Source: Acidilobus sp. 7A
GTDB taxonomy: Archaea; Thermoproteota; Thermoprotei_A; Sulfolobales; Acidilobaceae
Direction: 5' to 3'
Assembly (NCBI RefSeq): GCF_003431325.1
Contig: NZ_CP010515.1
Span: 1,302,001 to 1,366,000, forward strand
Length of the DNA: 64,000 bases
Part shown: positions 49,721-58,411 of the stretch, in pieces
Position numbering within the stretch: position 1 is the first letter of the stretch
How the letters are laid out: each line of letters starts with the position of its first letter
The notes under the pieces: generated by a model
What the model saw: only the letters and a program-made list of their open reading frames with translations
The model's database searches: none
Told to the model about the DNA's origin: nothing
Program-made: the position numbers and the translations under genes

Positions 49721-50386
49721 TCACTTATTTTCCTCACTCTTCTCATGAGGGACTATCAGTCTGGCTCCCCTGCTAGCCTCATGCCTGAGGCCCTTGGCGC
49801 GCTCCTTGGCCTTCTTCTTCCACTTGTGTATGTGGGTGCCCCTCAGCCCTCTGCCGCTCAGCAGCCCCCTGGACCTCTTCCCAGCCTCAGTGAGCCCCCT
49901 GAAGGGCCTTCCCTTAGCGCTGGCGCTGGTGATGACCCACTTGAGCTGCGGGTCCAACTTTATGGTAGGCGCGTTGGGATCGACCATTATTACCTCAAAC
50001 CACTTGTGCTGGCCATCCTCGGCCAGGTAGTAGCTCCCAAGCACGACCAGGTTCGGGTAGGTTCTCTGCGCCTTCTCCTCAGCGACCTGCTGGAGGCTCT
50101 TGGCCAGGGTGTACCCTTCGACGCCCATCCTCTTAGGCCTCCTGCCTGACCTGGGCCTGAGCTTCCTCTGACCGCCCTTCCTCACTCTGACTCTGACGAC
50201 GACGAAGCCCTGCTTTGCCTTATAGCCTATCTGGCGGGCTCTGTTAAGCCTTAAGGGCTTCTCAACCCTGACTACTGCTGGATCGTTCCTCCACTCTATT
50301 AGCCTCTCCTTCATCAGCTTGCCGTGGTCACCCTCGTATGGTTTTTCCCATGTCTCTGCAATGTAATGGTACATGCCGTATGCCAC
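49721..50386 (-). CDS. rpl15e: Large ribosomal subunit protein L15e
   Basis: A 221-aa L15e: [56 protein letters not shown] and the long basic tail [20 protein letters not shown]. Start ATG 50386 with GGAGGTCA upstream; the TATA box (minus strand CTTTTAAACC, 50421-50432) gives a ~20-nt leader. It heads the L15e-COG1325-Rpp30 operon. Confidence 0.96.
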   Translation of the reverse strand: MAYGMYHYIAETWEKPYEGDHGKLMKERLIEWRNDPAVVRVEKPLRLNRARQIGYKAKQGFVVVRVRVRKGGQRKLRPRSGRRPKRMGVEGYTLAKSLQQVAEEKAQRTYPNLVVLGSYYLAEDGQHKWFEVIMVDPNAPTIKLDPQLKWVITSASAKGRPFRGLTEAGKRSRGLLSGRGLRGTHIHKWKKKAKERAKGLRHEASRGARLIVPHEKSEENK

Positions 50387-50478
50387 TTGCGGTGACCTCC
50401 TGCCTCCTTAAGAGTGCTTGGGTTTAAAAGCGCTGAGGGATTGCGTGAGGGCGGGACTCTGAGAAGTCCGCGTTATGC

Positions 50479-50582
50479 AAAGGAGCGGCGAGCGCGAGCT
50501 GAAGGGCTGTAGTTTTAGCGATTGCGGCGGTCCTATCATGTGCCTGTTAGATCCTTGGCTTAACAGCCCTTGGGACTCCTTT
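50479..50582 (+). ncRNA. Candidate structured RNA upstream of a small gene
   Basis: Two nested perfect stems: outer AAAGGAG (50479-50485) with CTCCTTT (50576-50582), inner AAGGGCTGT (50502-50510) with ACAGCCCTT (50563-50571). The 5' side between them is 16 nt and the 3' side 4 nt, an asymmetric internal loop; 52 nt lie inside the inner stem. A small hairpin GGACT..AGTCC precedes at about 50453-50468. A TTTAAAA box at 50423-50429 is correctly spaced for a rightward transcript. The strand is not certain, and no known RNA family was recognised. Confidence 0.5.
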
Positions 50583-50642
50583 CATCGGGGTCTAAACCAC
50601 AGGCTTTTATCGCTGCTACGTGTATAGGGACCGTGAAGAACA

Positions 50643-50936
50643 ATGAATCTAGAGAAGCTTCTGCAGGCCCTCTCAGGTAACCCTATGTATAGAATTAGCG
50701 TGACAGGCGACACTGTAGAATTAATAGCTGTGACTCCAAGCATGGGTGAAGCTGCCTCTGATGTCGAGGCGGAGCCCTCGGAGTCGCGGCACATGATCAT
50801 TATATTTAAAATTAAAGAAGGAAATGAGCTGGAGCCTATTAATGCTTACGTTGAGGATAGCCGGGGTCAGAGAAGAAGCGTTGGGCTAGACGAGATAAGA
50901 TGGTGGCTTGACATCATTGATCAGACGAGCGGCTAG
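50643..50936 (+). CDS. Hypothetical protein, 97 aa
   Basis: Not recognised. A small alpha/beta protein: MNLEKLLQALSGNPMYRISVTGDTVELIAVTPSM, an acidic linker (EAASDVEAEPSESRH), MIIIFKIKEGNELEPINAYVED and a C-terminal helix RRSVGLDEIRWWLDIIDQ. A TATA-like TTTTATCG lies at about 50605. Its end overlaps the Pcc1 gene on the other strand by 23 nt. Confidence 0.5.
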   Translation: MNLEKLLQALSGNPMYRISVTGDTVELIAVTPSMGEAASDVEAEPSESRHMIIIFKIKEGNELEPINAYVEDSRGQRRSVGLDEIRWWLDIIDQTSG

Positions 50937-51216
50937 AGCCCTGACGACTCGCATAGGTGTCCCCTTCGCGAGTTTTAAGGCTGAGGAGCACCGAATATGC
51001 AGCGTGAAGTAGTTGCAGGTAAGAGTTGAGCAGGGCCCTGGCGTCACCAACGTCTCTGGCGCTTATGACAAGGCTTACGCAGTCAGGGTTGACTATGACG
51101 TCGACTGCGCCCTTCTTTGGCGTGCCAGGCTGGGCGGCCTCGGCCCTGAAGGCGTCATAAAGATTTCCTGCTAAAGGTGTGCAGATGTCAAGTTGAGCCT
51201 TCACAGCAACCTGCAA
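50914..51216 (-). CDS. pcc1: Pcc1-family KEOPS subunit (paralogue B, exosome operon)
   Basis: A 100-aa CTAG/Pcc1 protein: VDVIVNPDCVSLVISARDVGDARALLNSYLQLLHAAYSVLLSL is the Pcc1 strand-helix core with the NSYL motif. Pcc1 dimerises and organises the KEOPS tRNA-modification complex. Its position at the end of the proteasome/exosome superoperon, after Brix, is the conserved archaeal location, so this copy is the more likely canonical Pcc1. Start TTG 51216, or GTG 51204. It overlaps the Brix gene by 29 nt. Confidence 0.78.
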   Translation of the reverse strand: MQVAVKAQLDICTPLAGNLYDAFRAEAAQPGTPKKGAVDVIVNPDCVSLVISARDVGDARALLNSYLQLLHAAYSVLLSLKTREGDTYASRQGSSRSSDQ

Positions 51217-51778
51217 GAGGCCTCACCCTGAGGACTGGGCCTAGGAGCTTGCCCTCGCGCCCTCTGGCCACTATTGATACACTTCCATCCTCAGATAGCG
51301 TGACGTCTACATAGTTGTCAGTGGGCTTCTCGACGAGCTTTAGCTGAAACGACTCTGAGAGGAACTCAGCAACGCCCTTGGCAAGGATGCCACCTGTAAA
51401 GGCAACGTACCTGCAGCTCCCTGTGGCCCTTGAGCCAAGCTCCCTCCTTAGCGTCACGCCAACTATACTTAGCTTTCCTACTTCAACCAGGCCGGAGCTT
51501 GAGGGTGAGTAAGCAACTAAAAGTCCTGGGTTACCCTTCCACTCCCCAATTATCACAACCCTTTTGAGGCCGTTTGACGCAGCTAAGGCGTTGAGGTCCT
51601 TGAGGGACTCATGTCCCCTTGTCAGCCTTACGACGCTGTAAATAGTCAGCTCCAGGTCCTTGAGCAGGGCCCTAGTCCTCCTGCTGGGCCTCCTGCTGCT
51701 TGTGAGCAGCACTGAGGCTTCAGGCCCCTTGGTCGAGAGCTCCCTGATAAACCTGAGCGGCTGTCCGCTCACAAACAT
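51188..51778 (-). CDS. Brix-domain (Imp4-like) ribosome biogenesis protein
   Basis: A 196-aa Brix protein: VLLTSSRRPSRRTRALLKDLELTIYSVVRLTRGHESLKDLNALA, VVIIGEWKGNPGLLVAYSP and the C-terminal LKLVEKPTDNYVDVTL, all typical of archaeal Imp4/Brix. It assists rRNA folding and assembly. I start at ATG 51778, sharing one base with the L37Ae stop (TGATG); a longer frame would overlap most of L37Ae's zinc domain and is not credible. Confidence 0.88.
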   Translation of the reverse strand: MFVSGQPLRFIRELSTKGPEASVLLTSSRRPSRRTRALLKDLELTIYSVVRLTRGHESLKDLNALAASNGLKRVVIIGEWKGNPGLLVAYSPSSSGLVEVGKLSIVGVTLRRELGSRATGSCRYVAFTGGILAKGVAEFLSESFQLKLVEKPTDNYVDVTLSEDGSVSIVARGREGKLLGPVLRVRPLAGCCEGST

Positions 51779-52050
51779 CACATCTCTGATGTTGAGAAGT
51801 AGGGCGGGAGGTACGTGGCCAGCTCCGTACGGGGCACATACGCGCCTCCTGCCCAGCTCCTGCCACACTTGGTGCAGGTCCAGACGCCTACTGACAGCCT
51901 CTTAACAGTGCCCACGCTGCCGCAGAATGGGCACCTGTGTTCCTGGTACCTCTTTTCAAGCACAGCCTTGACTCTCTTCCTCAGCGTGGAGCCATACCTG
52001 GCGCCGTACCTGCCAGTTATACCAACGTTCTTTGTGTGGCTGTACACCAC
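51778..52050 (-). CDS. rpl37ae: Large ribosomal subunit protein L37Ae (L43e)
   Basis: A 90-aa zinc ribosomal protein: RYGARYGSTLRKRVKAVLEKRYQEHRCPFCGSVGTVKRLSVGVWTCTKCGRSWAGGAYVP with the C-x2-C...C-x2-C finger. GTG start (minus strand GTGGTGTAC) seven bases after the Rrp42 stop. RpoP, which often follows L37Ae in euryarchaea, is absent here. Confidence 0.95.
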   Translation of the reverse strand: MVYSHTKNVGITGRYGARYGSTLRKRVKAVLEKRYQEHRCPFCGSVGTVKRLSVGVWTCTKCGRSWAGGAYVPRTELATYLPPYFSTSEM

Positions 52051-52056
52051 GTGCCC

Positions 52057-52902
52057 TCACCTCTGCTGGCTTCCGGCGTTCTGGAGTGCTTGGTCCAGCA
52101 ATTTAAAGTAAACTTGCGAAACCTTCCTCGACATGTCTATTATCTTCATCAGCTCATCCCTAGTGTAGCCCCCGAGGCCCGTCTTCTGCATCCCAACTAC
52201 GGTTCCCTGCTCGTCGAACGCTAAGACCATTCTGCTGTCAGCAAGCAGCTCCTCGTCAAGGTTAGGATCTATCAGTATAATATCGCCGATCTTGGCACTT
52301 GTGACGAGCACCACGCGCCTGTTGAGCTTAAGCGGCGAGCCCTTGGTTCTATCTATTATTATCTCGCCCGACTCCGTCTCCTCATAATCTGGAACCTTAG
52401 TGTTCATGAGCGCTGCCAACACTCCAAGCATGCTTGCGTCAAAGTAATTGCCGTCATAGTCCAGCACGTAGACATCTATCCACAGCACCCACGCTCTCTC
52501 GCCAGGCCTTATTATTAGCGAGCCTAGGTCGACAGCCTTGGGATCTCTGAGGCTCCTATCAATAACCCTTGACAGCTCTATGGCGTTCTCATCCGGCGGC
52601 CCCGGCTCGAAGGTAGGCGAGGCCACTGGTGCGAGCTCAGAGTTAACCTGGAGGACGCCCTCATTGGGAGTGTCCCTATAGGGAGTACCGACCTCAAGTT
52701 TGATGCCGACGAGCACCTGAGTGTTTCCTAGCCTGACCCACGCAGAGCCGTCAGCCTTGTCTATAACGCCTAGCTGCACTGAGATGTTCCTTGGCGTCAT
52801 GAAGTCGCGCTGGTCGCTCCTTATGCCCTTCTTGTAGAGGCTTATGAGGTTCCTGCTCCTTATTTTGGACAGCACTGGCACCCTGTATGGCGTGTAGCTC
52901 AC
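52057..52902 (-). CDS. rrp42: Exosome core subunit Rrp42 (non-catalytic RNase PH-like)
   Basis: A 281-aa RNase PH-fold subunit that alternates with Rrp41 in the hexameric exosome ring. [44 protein letters not shown] and [37 protein letters not shown] are conserved. As expected for Rrp42 it lacks the catalytic Asp pair of Rrp41. GTG start overlapping the Rrp41 TGA (GTGA). Confidence 0.95.
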   Translation of the reverse strand: MSYTPYRVPVLSKIRSRNLISLYKKGIRSDQRDFMTPRNISVQLGVIDKADGSAWVRLGNTQVLVGIKLEVGTPYRDTPNEGVLQVNSELAPVASPTFEPGPPDENAIELSRVIDRSLRDPKAVDLGSLIIRPGERAWVLWIDVYVLDYDGNYFDASMLGVLAALMNTKVPDYEETESGEIIIDRTKGSPLKLNRRVVLVTSAKIGDIILIDPNLDEELLADSRMVLAFDEQGTVVGMQKTGLGGYTRDELMKIIDMSRKVSQVYFKLLDQALQNAGSQQR

Positions 52903-53627
52903 TCTACCTCTACCTCCTCCACAGAGCTTCTCAGCGTCTGCTTCTCCTTTTCAACAACCTCACTTATAGCTTTGAGTGCCATATCAAGACCCCTCTGAAC
53001 ATCCTCAGCTGTCATAACGCCGTTAAGCTGAAAGAGCGTTATGAGGCCTAGGTCAGGCGCAGCCACGACCGGCATGTCAGCTTCACCAAAGTTGTCTTCA
53101 GGCTCGTTGATGTCTAACACGACAACGTTATCTACCTTGCCGACGGCTACCCCCGCCACGAGACCCCTCATCGGGATTCCGGCATCGGCTAGAGCTAGTG
53201 AGGCTGCCGTAGCGCTCGCAGTCCTAGTGCCCCCGTCGGATTGGAGAACCTCTATGTAGACCTCTATTGCGGTGCGTGGGAAGAGGTCAGTTATGACGAC
53301 AGGCTCTAGGGCCTCCCTTAGAACCTTTGATATCTCCGTCTCTCTTCTTGTTGGCACCGGGCTCTTGCGCTCCTCTGTCGAGAAGGGGGCCATATGGTAC
53401 CTGACAAAGAGGGAAGCTCTGTCTGGCAGCACAGTGTATCTCTGTGAAGGTTCCCTAGGACCGTAGACTGCCGCTAGTACCTTCGTCTTGCCGTACGACA
53501 CTAGGGCTGAGCCATCAGCGTTTCTTAAGACGCCGACCTTCATTTCGACAGGCCTCATTTCATCTGGGAGCCTGCCGTCCAGCCTCCTTCCGTTCTCATC
53601 GAAGAACTTGGCCGGTCTTACGTGCAT
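52899..53627 (-). CDS. rrp41: Exosome catalytic subunit Rrp41
   Basis: A 242-aa RNase PH-like phosphorolytic exoribonuclease. [45 protein letters not shown] is the family N-terminus; [25 protein letters not shown] carries the phosphate-binding region and [14 protein letters not shown] the catalytic Asp. It degrades RNA from the 3' end and can add A-rich tails. Four bases after the Rrp4 gene, overlapping Rrp42 by 4 nt. Confidence 0.96.
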   Translation of the reverse strand: MHVRPAKFFDENGRRLDGRLPDEMRPVEMKVGVLRNADGSALVSYGKTKVLAAVYGPREPSQRYTVLPDRASLFVRYHMAPFSTEERKSPVPTRRETEISKVLREALEPVVITDLFPRTAIEVYIEVLQSDGGTRTASATAASLALADAGIPMRGLVAGVAVGKVDNVVVLDINEPEDNFGEADMPVVAAPDLGLITLFQLNGVMTAEDVQRGLDMALKAISEVVEKEKQTLRSSVEEVEVE

Positions 53628-53631
53628 GTGC

Positions 53632-54336
53632 TCATATCCCTCTGACCTTCCTCTCCTCCTCTATAAATTCTTTAATTCTGTTCGTGAGGCCTGACGTGTG
53701 CGACTGTTCCTCAATAATATTGATAGCCTCAGCCACTATCTCCTCTAGCACGTCATTCTGGCATGTTATGTGGACCCTTCCATTGACTGCGACGAAGAGA
53801 TCGCAGCCGCTGGCCTTCTTGATGGTCTCGATCATTGAGCCCTTCTTTCCAATGATCCTTGGAACCTTGACAGGCCTGACGGTGACAACGGTGCCCTCTG
53901 TTATCCTCCCGAGCCCCTTGTCCTGCACCGTCAGCATGGGGCTTCTGACTCTGTCAAATGCAACGATCTTGGCCTTCACATAGTCACCTATCTTGAGGTA
54001 GGTAAATGGGTCCTCAGGCACCTGCCCGCCCTGCTTTACGCCAAAGAAGTCCTGGACACTTAGCACGGCCTGGTAGGGGGAGTTTATGTCAAGGAACCAG
54101 TTGGCGGCCGCGTGTGACATGACAAGCCCTATAACTATGTCGCCCTCGCTGGGGAAGTAGAAGCCCTTAAGCGGAACGAAATCTGTGCCTTCCTCCCTGA
54201 AGTTCACTAGTCCCAACACAGCGGCCCTCTTCTCACCGTTGTAGTCAAAGACGTAGATGCTCTGTTGCTTAAGTCCCTCAATTTTGTCGCCTGGGAGCAC
54301 CAGGACTTTCTTTGAAGCCTTCTCCTCCTGGCTCAC
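53632..54336 (-). CDS. rrp4: Exosome cap subunit Rrp4
   Basis: A 234-aa cap protein with N-terminal, S1 ([28 protein letters not shown]) and KH ([31 protein letters not shown]) domains. It binds and guides RNA into the Rrp41/42 ring. GTG start with GGTGAGC upstream, whose TGA is the SBDS stop. The C-terminus ([22 protein letters not shown]) is a normal helical tail. Confidence 0.95.
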   Translation of the reverse strand: MSQEEKASKKVLVLPGDKIEGLKQQSIYVFDYNGEKRAAVLGLVNFREEGTDFVPLKGFYFPSEGDIVIGLVMSHAAANWFLDINSPYQAVLSVQDFFGVKQGGQVPEDPFTYLKIGDYVKAKIVAFDRVRSPMLTVQDKGLGRITEGTVVTVRPVKVPRIIGKKGSMIETIKKASGCDLFVAVNGRVHITCQNDVLEEIVAEAINIIEEQSHTSGLTNRIKEFIEEERKVRGI

Positions 54337-55037
54337 TGCGAGCTCACCTTGACGTTCACCTGGGCCTGTCCCCTTGCAAGTCCCTGTATTTTATCTATAA
54401 CCTCGAGCTGCATGCCCGCGGGAATCTCAAGCTCCACCTTAAGGCTCCCGTCGTCAAGCCACGTAGTCCTCTTAACGTCCCCGAGCCTCTTTACCTCGCC
54501 AACAGCCCTTCCAGCGTACTCAGGGGGTATCGTGACCTCTATAAGGGCCCTGGCAACCTTTATTGGTATCACCATGGCTAACCTCTTAATGGCTTCCAGG
54601 GCCTGCTGTTCAACGGGCTTGAAGGGGTCGACTCCTATCCTAAGCTCCTCAAAGAGGTTCTCTATCCTTTGCTCAGGTATTGGGGAGCCGCTCTTTGGGT
54701 CTACGGCGTTTCTAGCTATGTAGGTTATGATCTGTCTCCTCTTCATCTCTATGATCCTCCTGCGCTCCTCCTCAGTTATCTGTATCTGGCCCTCCTTGAG
54801 TATGCGCTCAGCTATGGCGTTAATGTCGTCTGTTCCAAAGGCCTTCCTTATCGCGTCAGGGCTCGCCTTCAGGCCCCTCCTCACGTCCTTATAGATGGTG
54901 TCAGACCACAGCACGTCGGAGATGGAGACCTTCTCGCCCTCCTTGAACTTAAAGGCCTCGTCAGGCTTGACTAGTATTTCAAAGTGCTGACCCTTCAGGT
55001 CTATCCACGCTATCACATACTCCTGTCTTTTAGGCAA
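54333..55037 (-). CDS. sdo1: Ribosome maturation protein SBDS (Sdo1)
   Basis: A 234-aa three-domain SBDS protein: YVIAWIDLKGQHFEILVKPDEAFKFKEGEKVSISDVLWSDTIYKDVRRGLKAS is the N-terminal domain, RRRIIEMKRRQIITYIARNAVDPKSGSPIPEQRIENLFEE the helical domain II, and a ferredoxin-like domain III follows. With EF-2-type GTPase it releases aIF6 (encoded at 42282) from the 50S subunit. TATA box GGCTTTTATAGCC at about 55084-55096. Confidence 0.96.
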   Translation of the reverse strand: MPKRQEYVIAWIDLKGQHFEILVKPDEAFKFKEGEKVSISDVLWSDTIYKDVRRGLKASPDAIRKAFGTDDINAIAERILKEGQIQITEEERRRIIEMKRRQIITYIARNAVDPKSGSPIPEQRIENLFEELRIGVDPFKPVEQQALEAIKRLAMVIPIKVARALIEVTIPPEYAGRAVGEVKRLGDVKRTTWLDDGSLKVELEIPAGMQLEVIDKIQGLARGQAQVNVKVSSQ

Positions 55038-55125
55038 AACTCTCTCGCCCCAGTAGCTTAATCAAGATAGGTTACGCCTTAATGGCTATAAAAGCCTTAA
55101 GATAGCTAACAAGGTATGGAGTGCT

Positions 55126-55899
55126 TCACGACTGCAGCATCTCGTTCTTGCTGGACTTCACTAGATCCTTTATGACGTCACGGCTCACCTTCTTGAAGGT
55201 CCTCTCCTTGGTATCTATGTAGGCTATCTCTGTGTACTCATCAAAGCTGCTGGCCAGATCCTCCTTCTTCTCATCGGACGACGCTATTCTTCCCTTAAAG
55301 AGCGCCACTATGGCTAGCTTGATGGCATCGTCTAAGCTTAGGTCCTTCCTATAAGTTTTCTCTAAGTAGCTGTTGGCGGCGTCGCCTCCGAGACCTATTG
55401 CTATGGCGTAGTAGCTGAAGTATTGGCCTCCAGGCTCCGTCCTTAAGAGCTTAGGCGCGCCGTCAGCGTCCACCCCGCCAAAGACCAGCGCGACGCCGAA
55501 GGGCCTAACACCTCCGTGCTGGGTGTAGAGCTGCTTAAGGTCAGCTACCGACTTGGCCACATACTCTGTAGTTGGCGCCTCGCCGTAGGTCAACCTGTGC
55601 CTCACGGCTATTAACCTGGCATAGTCTATGAGGACCCTTCCGTCACTGCCCATGCCGGCGAATGTGACCCCTATATGATCATCGACCTTATAGATCTTCT
55701 CTATGCCGTTTAAGTCAAGTAGCGGCGTCATCTTCCTCTTCTCGGCGGCTAGCACAACGCCGCTGTCAGTGAGAATTCCAAGGCTTGTCCAGCCCTTTCT
55801 GACCGCTTCAAAAGCGTACCTCACCTGGTACAGCTCGCCGTCCGGTGAGAATATAGTTATGGCGCGATCGTAAGCCGAAGGCGGTGCGGCCATTGCCAT
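55126..55899 (-). CDS. psmA: Proteasome alpha subunit
   Basis: A 257-aa 20S proteasome alpha subunit: AYDRAITIFSPDGELYQVRYAFEAVRKG is the proteasome alpha signature, with the N-terminal gating residues before it. No catalytic N-terminal Thr, as expected. I start at ATG 55899 because GGAGGGT lies seven bases upstream; TTG 55917 and ATG 55893 are alternatives. Separated from SBDS by 88 nt with an SBDS promoter between, so the superoperon may have two transcripts. Beta subunits are elsewhere. Confidence 0.95.
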   Translation of the reverse strand: MAMAAPPSAYDRAITIFSPDGELYQVRYAFEAVRKGWTSLGILTDSGVVLAAEKRKMTPLLDLNGIEKIYKVDDHIGVTFAGMGSDGRVLIDYARLIAVRHRLTYGEAPTTEYVAKSVADLKQLYTQHGGVRPFGVALVFGGVDADGAPKLLRTEPGGQYFSYYAIAIGLGGDAANSYLEKTYRKDLSLDDAIKLAIVALFKGRIASSDEKKEDLASSFDEYTEIAYIDTKERTFKKVSRDVIKDLVKSSKNEMLQS

Positions 55900-55956
55900 T
55901 ACAGGTACCCTCCTCAAGAGAAGCTGTGCGTGCGACCTTTTTTAAATGTCCATCAT

Positions 55957-55993
55957 TACAACCGAAGACCTCGCCCTTCAGGGCGGGGGTCAG
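55957..55993 (+). repeat. Solo IS605-type right-end hairpin, copy 5 (shortened)
   Basis: TACAACCGAAGACC, stem CTCGCCC-TTCA-GGGCGGG, then GGTCAG; it lacks the GAGGA spacer of the other copies. Located between the psmA promoter and the 3' end of rpl24e. Confidence 0.65.
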
Positions 55994-55999
55994 CCTGGG

Positions 56000-56191
56000 T
56001 TAGGCCAACAACCTAAGAGTCCAAGGTCTGGCCCACTTCAGCTTCCTTGGGTTGCGCCTCAGCTTTATGGCGCTCTTGTAACACTTGCTGCTGCAGTACC
56101 AGACTATCTCGCCCCTCTCGGTGATATACATCCTTCCTGTTCCGGGCTCTACGGGCCTCCCGCAGAACGCGCATGTGGCCTCCTTTGGCAT
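56000..56191 (-). CDS. rpl24e: Large ribosomal subunit protein L24e
   Basis: A 63-aa L24e with the zinc finger CAFCGRPVEPGTGRMYITERGEIVWYCSSKC and the following KYKSAIKLRRNPRKLKWARPW-type tail. It sits at the subunit interface. TATA box CTTTAAAAGAGG on the minus strand at about 56223-56234. It is not in the usual S28e-L24e pair; S28e is at 9734. Confidence 0.95.
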   Translation of the reverse strand: MPKEATCAFCGRPVEPGTGRMYITERGEIVWYCSSKCYKSAIKLRRNPRKLKWARPWTLRLLA

Positions 56192-56233
56192 GGCAGCCTC
56201 CCTTCAGGCTGTGGGGGTAACCTCTTTTAAAGC

Positions 56234-57070
56234 TTAAGTCTCCTCGGGCTCAACGTGAACGACAAGCCTCATGTTATATTTTGTGAGCGCTAGGCTCTCT
56301 ATTCTGTCAGCAAGCTCGTGGGCAGCCTTCACGCTCTCCGCTGGCGGAACCTCGACAACAATGTAGCCAGACACATAGTTATCGCCTACGCTCCTGAGCT
56401 TAAGGTCCTTAACCTTGACACCTAAGGACTTCACATCATTCAGTAGCCCACTGTAAACTTTAGGAGGCGGGGCGGGGCCCGTTACCTTGTATATGACCCC
56501 CTTTGAATTGATGGCCACCTGATACGCCAGGTACGATAACATCCCAGCGGCCGCTGCCCTGTCTATCTCAAATGAGAACGCATGAGCGAAGGGCAGGGCT
56601 ACGAGTGCCACAAGGCTCTCGGCTATCTCGCTCGTCGTCACGTTTGAGTAAACCAGGAACCCGCCGCTTAGCCTCCTTGACATCAGAACGCTCGCGCTGT
56701 ACATGAGCGCCACCACCAGCGGGACTATCCACGCGCTGCCTGAAACTGAGTAGGAGGACGGGTTGAGGACCTCATCAATACCAAGGCCAAGCACGAAGGC
56801 GTACACTAAGAGCGTCGTGACTGAGGCGCTGAGCGAGTAGCCGGCATGCCCCATCGGGTGATCTATGTCCTCAGGTTCAAGCTGCCTCCTGTAGAAATAA
56901 ACGTTTGCAATAGCCACAAGGAAGTTGGCTATGCACGTGAGGCCATTAACTATGAGGAGCCTGCTGTTGAATATGAGTCCTCCTGCAGTATTGAGAACAG
57001 AGGCCAGGAGAGCCACAAGTACCACGGTTGCGACATACCTCCGCGTTTCCGCGTCCTTCTCCCTGCCCAT
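56234..57070 (-). CDS. Cation-diffusion-facilitator-like membrane protein, metal site degenerate
   Basis: A 278-aa protein with six hydrophobic segments followed by a ~85-residue cytosolic domain (VKSLGVKVKDLKLRSVGDNYVSGYIVVEVPP...RLVVHVEPEE), the CDF layout. The HPxGH after segment 2 (DIDHPMGHAGYSLSA) is kept. The transport-site motifs are not: segment 2 reads IVNGLTCIANFLVAI where H/DxxxD is expected, and segment 5 reads TTSEIAESLVALVAL. It may move another substrate or act as a sensor. Standalone gene. Confidence 0.7.
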   Translation of the reverse strand: MGREKDAETRRYVATVVLVALLASVLNTAGGLIFNSRLLIVNGLTCIANFLVAIANVYFYRRQLEPEDIDHPMGHAGYSLSASVTTLLVYAFVLGLGIDEVLNPSSYSVSGSAWIVPLVVALMYSASVLMSRRLSGGFLVYSNVTTSEIAESLVALVALPFAHAFSFEIDRAAAAGMLSYLAYQVAINSKGVIYKVTGPAPPPKVYSGLLNDVKSLGVKVKDLKLRSVGDNYVSGYIVVEVPPAESVKAAHELADRIESLALTKYNMRLVVHVEPEET

Positions 57071-57200
57071 ATTGCCTCACTTATATCGAATAACCGAACA
57101 AAATTTAAGCCTTCAAATGGATGCACGCTTCTTAGCTATTTCATAAGGTAGCTGATCGAGGAAAATAAGGAGTAGTGATTTTAGCTTAATCTAAATGAGC

Positions 57201-58397
57201 TCAGCGGGACCTCTTGAAGAAGACCACATAGATGAACGCTATCGTAACTATGATCATTACAGCCATCATGAAGCTTGTGAAGAACTGGCCAAACGATGCA
57301 GCTGCCAGCGTATTGTAGTTGGTGAGGTTGTTGTAATTAGTCAATATTACGTTCCATGGCTTAGGATATGAAAGCGCCTGCGTTGCATTAAGCGACGCTA
57401 TGAAGTTGGGGAACTGAGCAAAGGCATTCAACATCTCACCAGCCTCTATGGTTCCAAGGGCTGAGGCCCCGCCTACTATTGACCACAGGGCTGTTGACCT
57501 GGTCACCAGGTTGCCCTTGAACGCGGCGTAGGCTATGTAGAGCAGCGCTATGAACTGGATTGCCACGAGGGCCAGGTGCAGCACAAATATCCACGTGAAG
57601 TTATATGATGCGTCGCCTCCTATTGTGACGCCGAACCCGACCATTATGTTGTTGAACTTGTAGGGCACGCCAGTGAGTGACATGAGGTAGGAGAACATCA
57701 GGGGTACCATGAGTAGCAGGCCCACGAGCGACGGTATGAAGAACTTCCTGACAGCCGCCTCAAAGTAGCTCCTCTCAGCCTCAGGGTTCCTCACGTAGGC
57801 TATTGCAAAGCCAGCCATTATTGCGATCATAGTGGCTGTCAGAGCGCCAACTATGCTGGAGATGTAGAGGGGCCAGAACGTGGGGTTTGCGTAGGCCTGA
57901 GCCACGTTAAGGGTGACGCTACCTGTTGGCGTGAAGCGCAGTCCTACAGGCTCATTAAGGAACGCGAAGACCTGCCTGAAGCCGAACGGTATGAGGAGCG
58001 CTGAGGCCCCCATGAGAAAGCCTATAAAGTTGTGCGTCCTCGGGCTCCACCTATCCCAGCCGTACCAGTAGGCTATGAGGCTGAAGAAGTTCAGGGCCAC
58101 CATTGCTATTGCTATTGCGAAGGGCACTATGTTAACAGTGCCTATGAAGAGCGTCATGAAGGGGTAGTATGAGAACAGGAAGACCGTGAAAGCTGTGCCG
58201 AACACGCCAGCTACACCATAGGTCACAGCGTAGTACTTCATCAGTCTCCTGGCCATGTTAACTGTCAGCTGGTCGTTGCGTTTCATGCCAAGGTACTTGA
58301 GCAGCGGTACGAGCACCGCGAGCCCTATGACAAGGTTTACCATGACTATGTGGATGCCAAAGTTGAAGGCAAGCCAGAACACAGAGCTGTAGAACAT
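57201..58397 (-). CDS. CydA'-like subunit of bd-type oxidase
   Basis: A 398-aa membrane protein with about nine helices. FGIHIVMVNLVIGLAVLVPLL (H16) and AYWYGWDRWSPRTHNFIGFLMG parallel the neighbouring CydA, not CydB. It lacks the Q-loop and the GRxPW motif, so it cannot hold the quinol site or full heme set. A CydA-CydA' pair without CydB matches the oxidase type reported for some thermoacidophilic archaea. It follows the CydA gene by 14 nt and must be co-expressed with it. Confidence 0.8.
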   Translation of the reverse strand: MFYSSVFWLAFNFGIHIVMVNLVIGLAVLVPLLKYLGMKRNDQLTVNMARRLMKYYAVTYGVAGVFGTAFTVFLFSYYPFMTLFIGTVNIVPFAIAIAMVALNFFSLIAYWYGWDRWSPRTHNFIGFLMGASALLIPFGFRQVFAFLNEPVGLRFTPTGSVTLNVAQAYANPTFWPLYISSIVGALTATMIAIMAGFAIAYVRNPEAERSYFEAAVRKFFIPSLVGLLLMVPLMFSYLMSLTGVPYKFNNIMVGFGVTIGGDASYNFTWIFVLHLALVAIQFIALLYIAYAAFKGNLVTRSTALWSIVGGASALGTIEAGEMLNAFAQFPNFIASLNATQALSYPKPWNVILTNYNNLTNYNTLAAASFGQFFTSFMMAVMIIVTIAFIYVVFFKRSR

Positions 58398-58411
58398 GCC
58401 CCCTCACCTCC

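Noticed and set aside
51779-51868. N-terminal 30-residue extension of the Brix protein
   Set aside because: It would lie inside the L37Ae gene; the ATG at 51778 overlaps the L37Ae stop by one base and fits the Brix family start.
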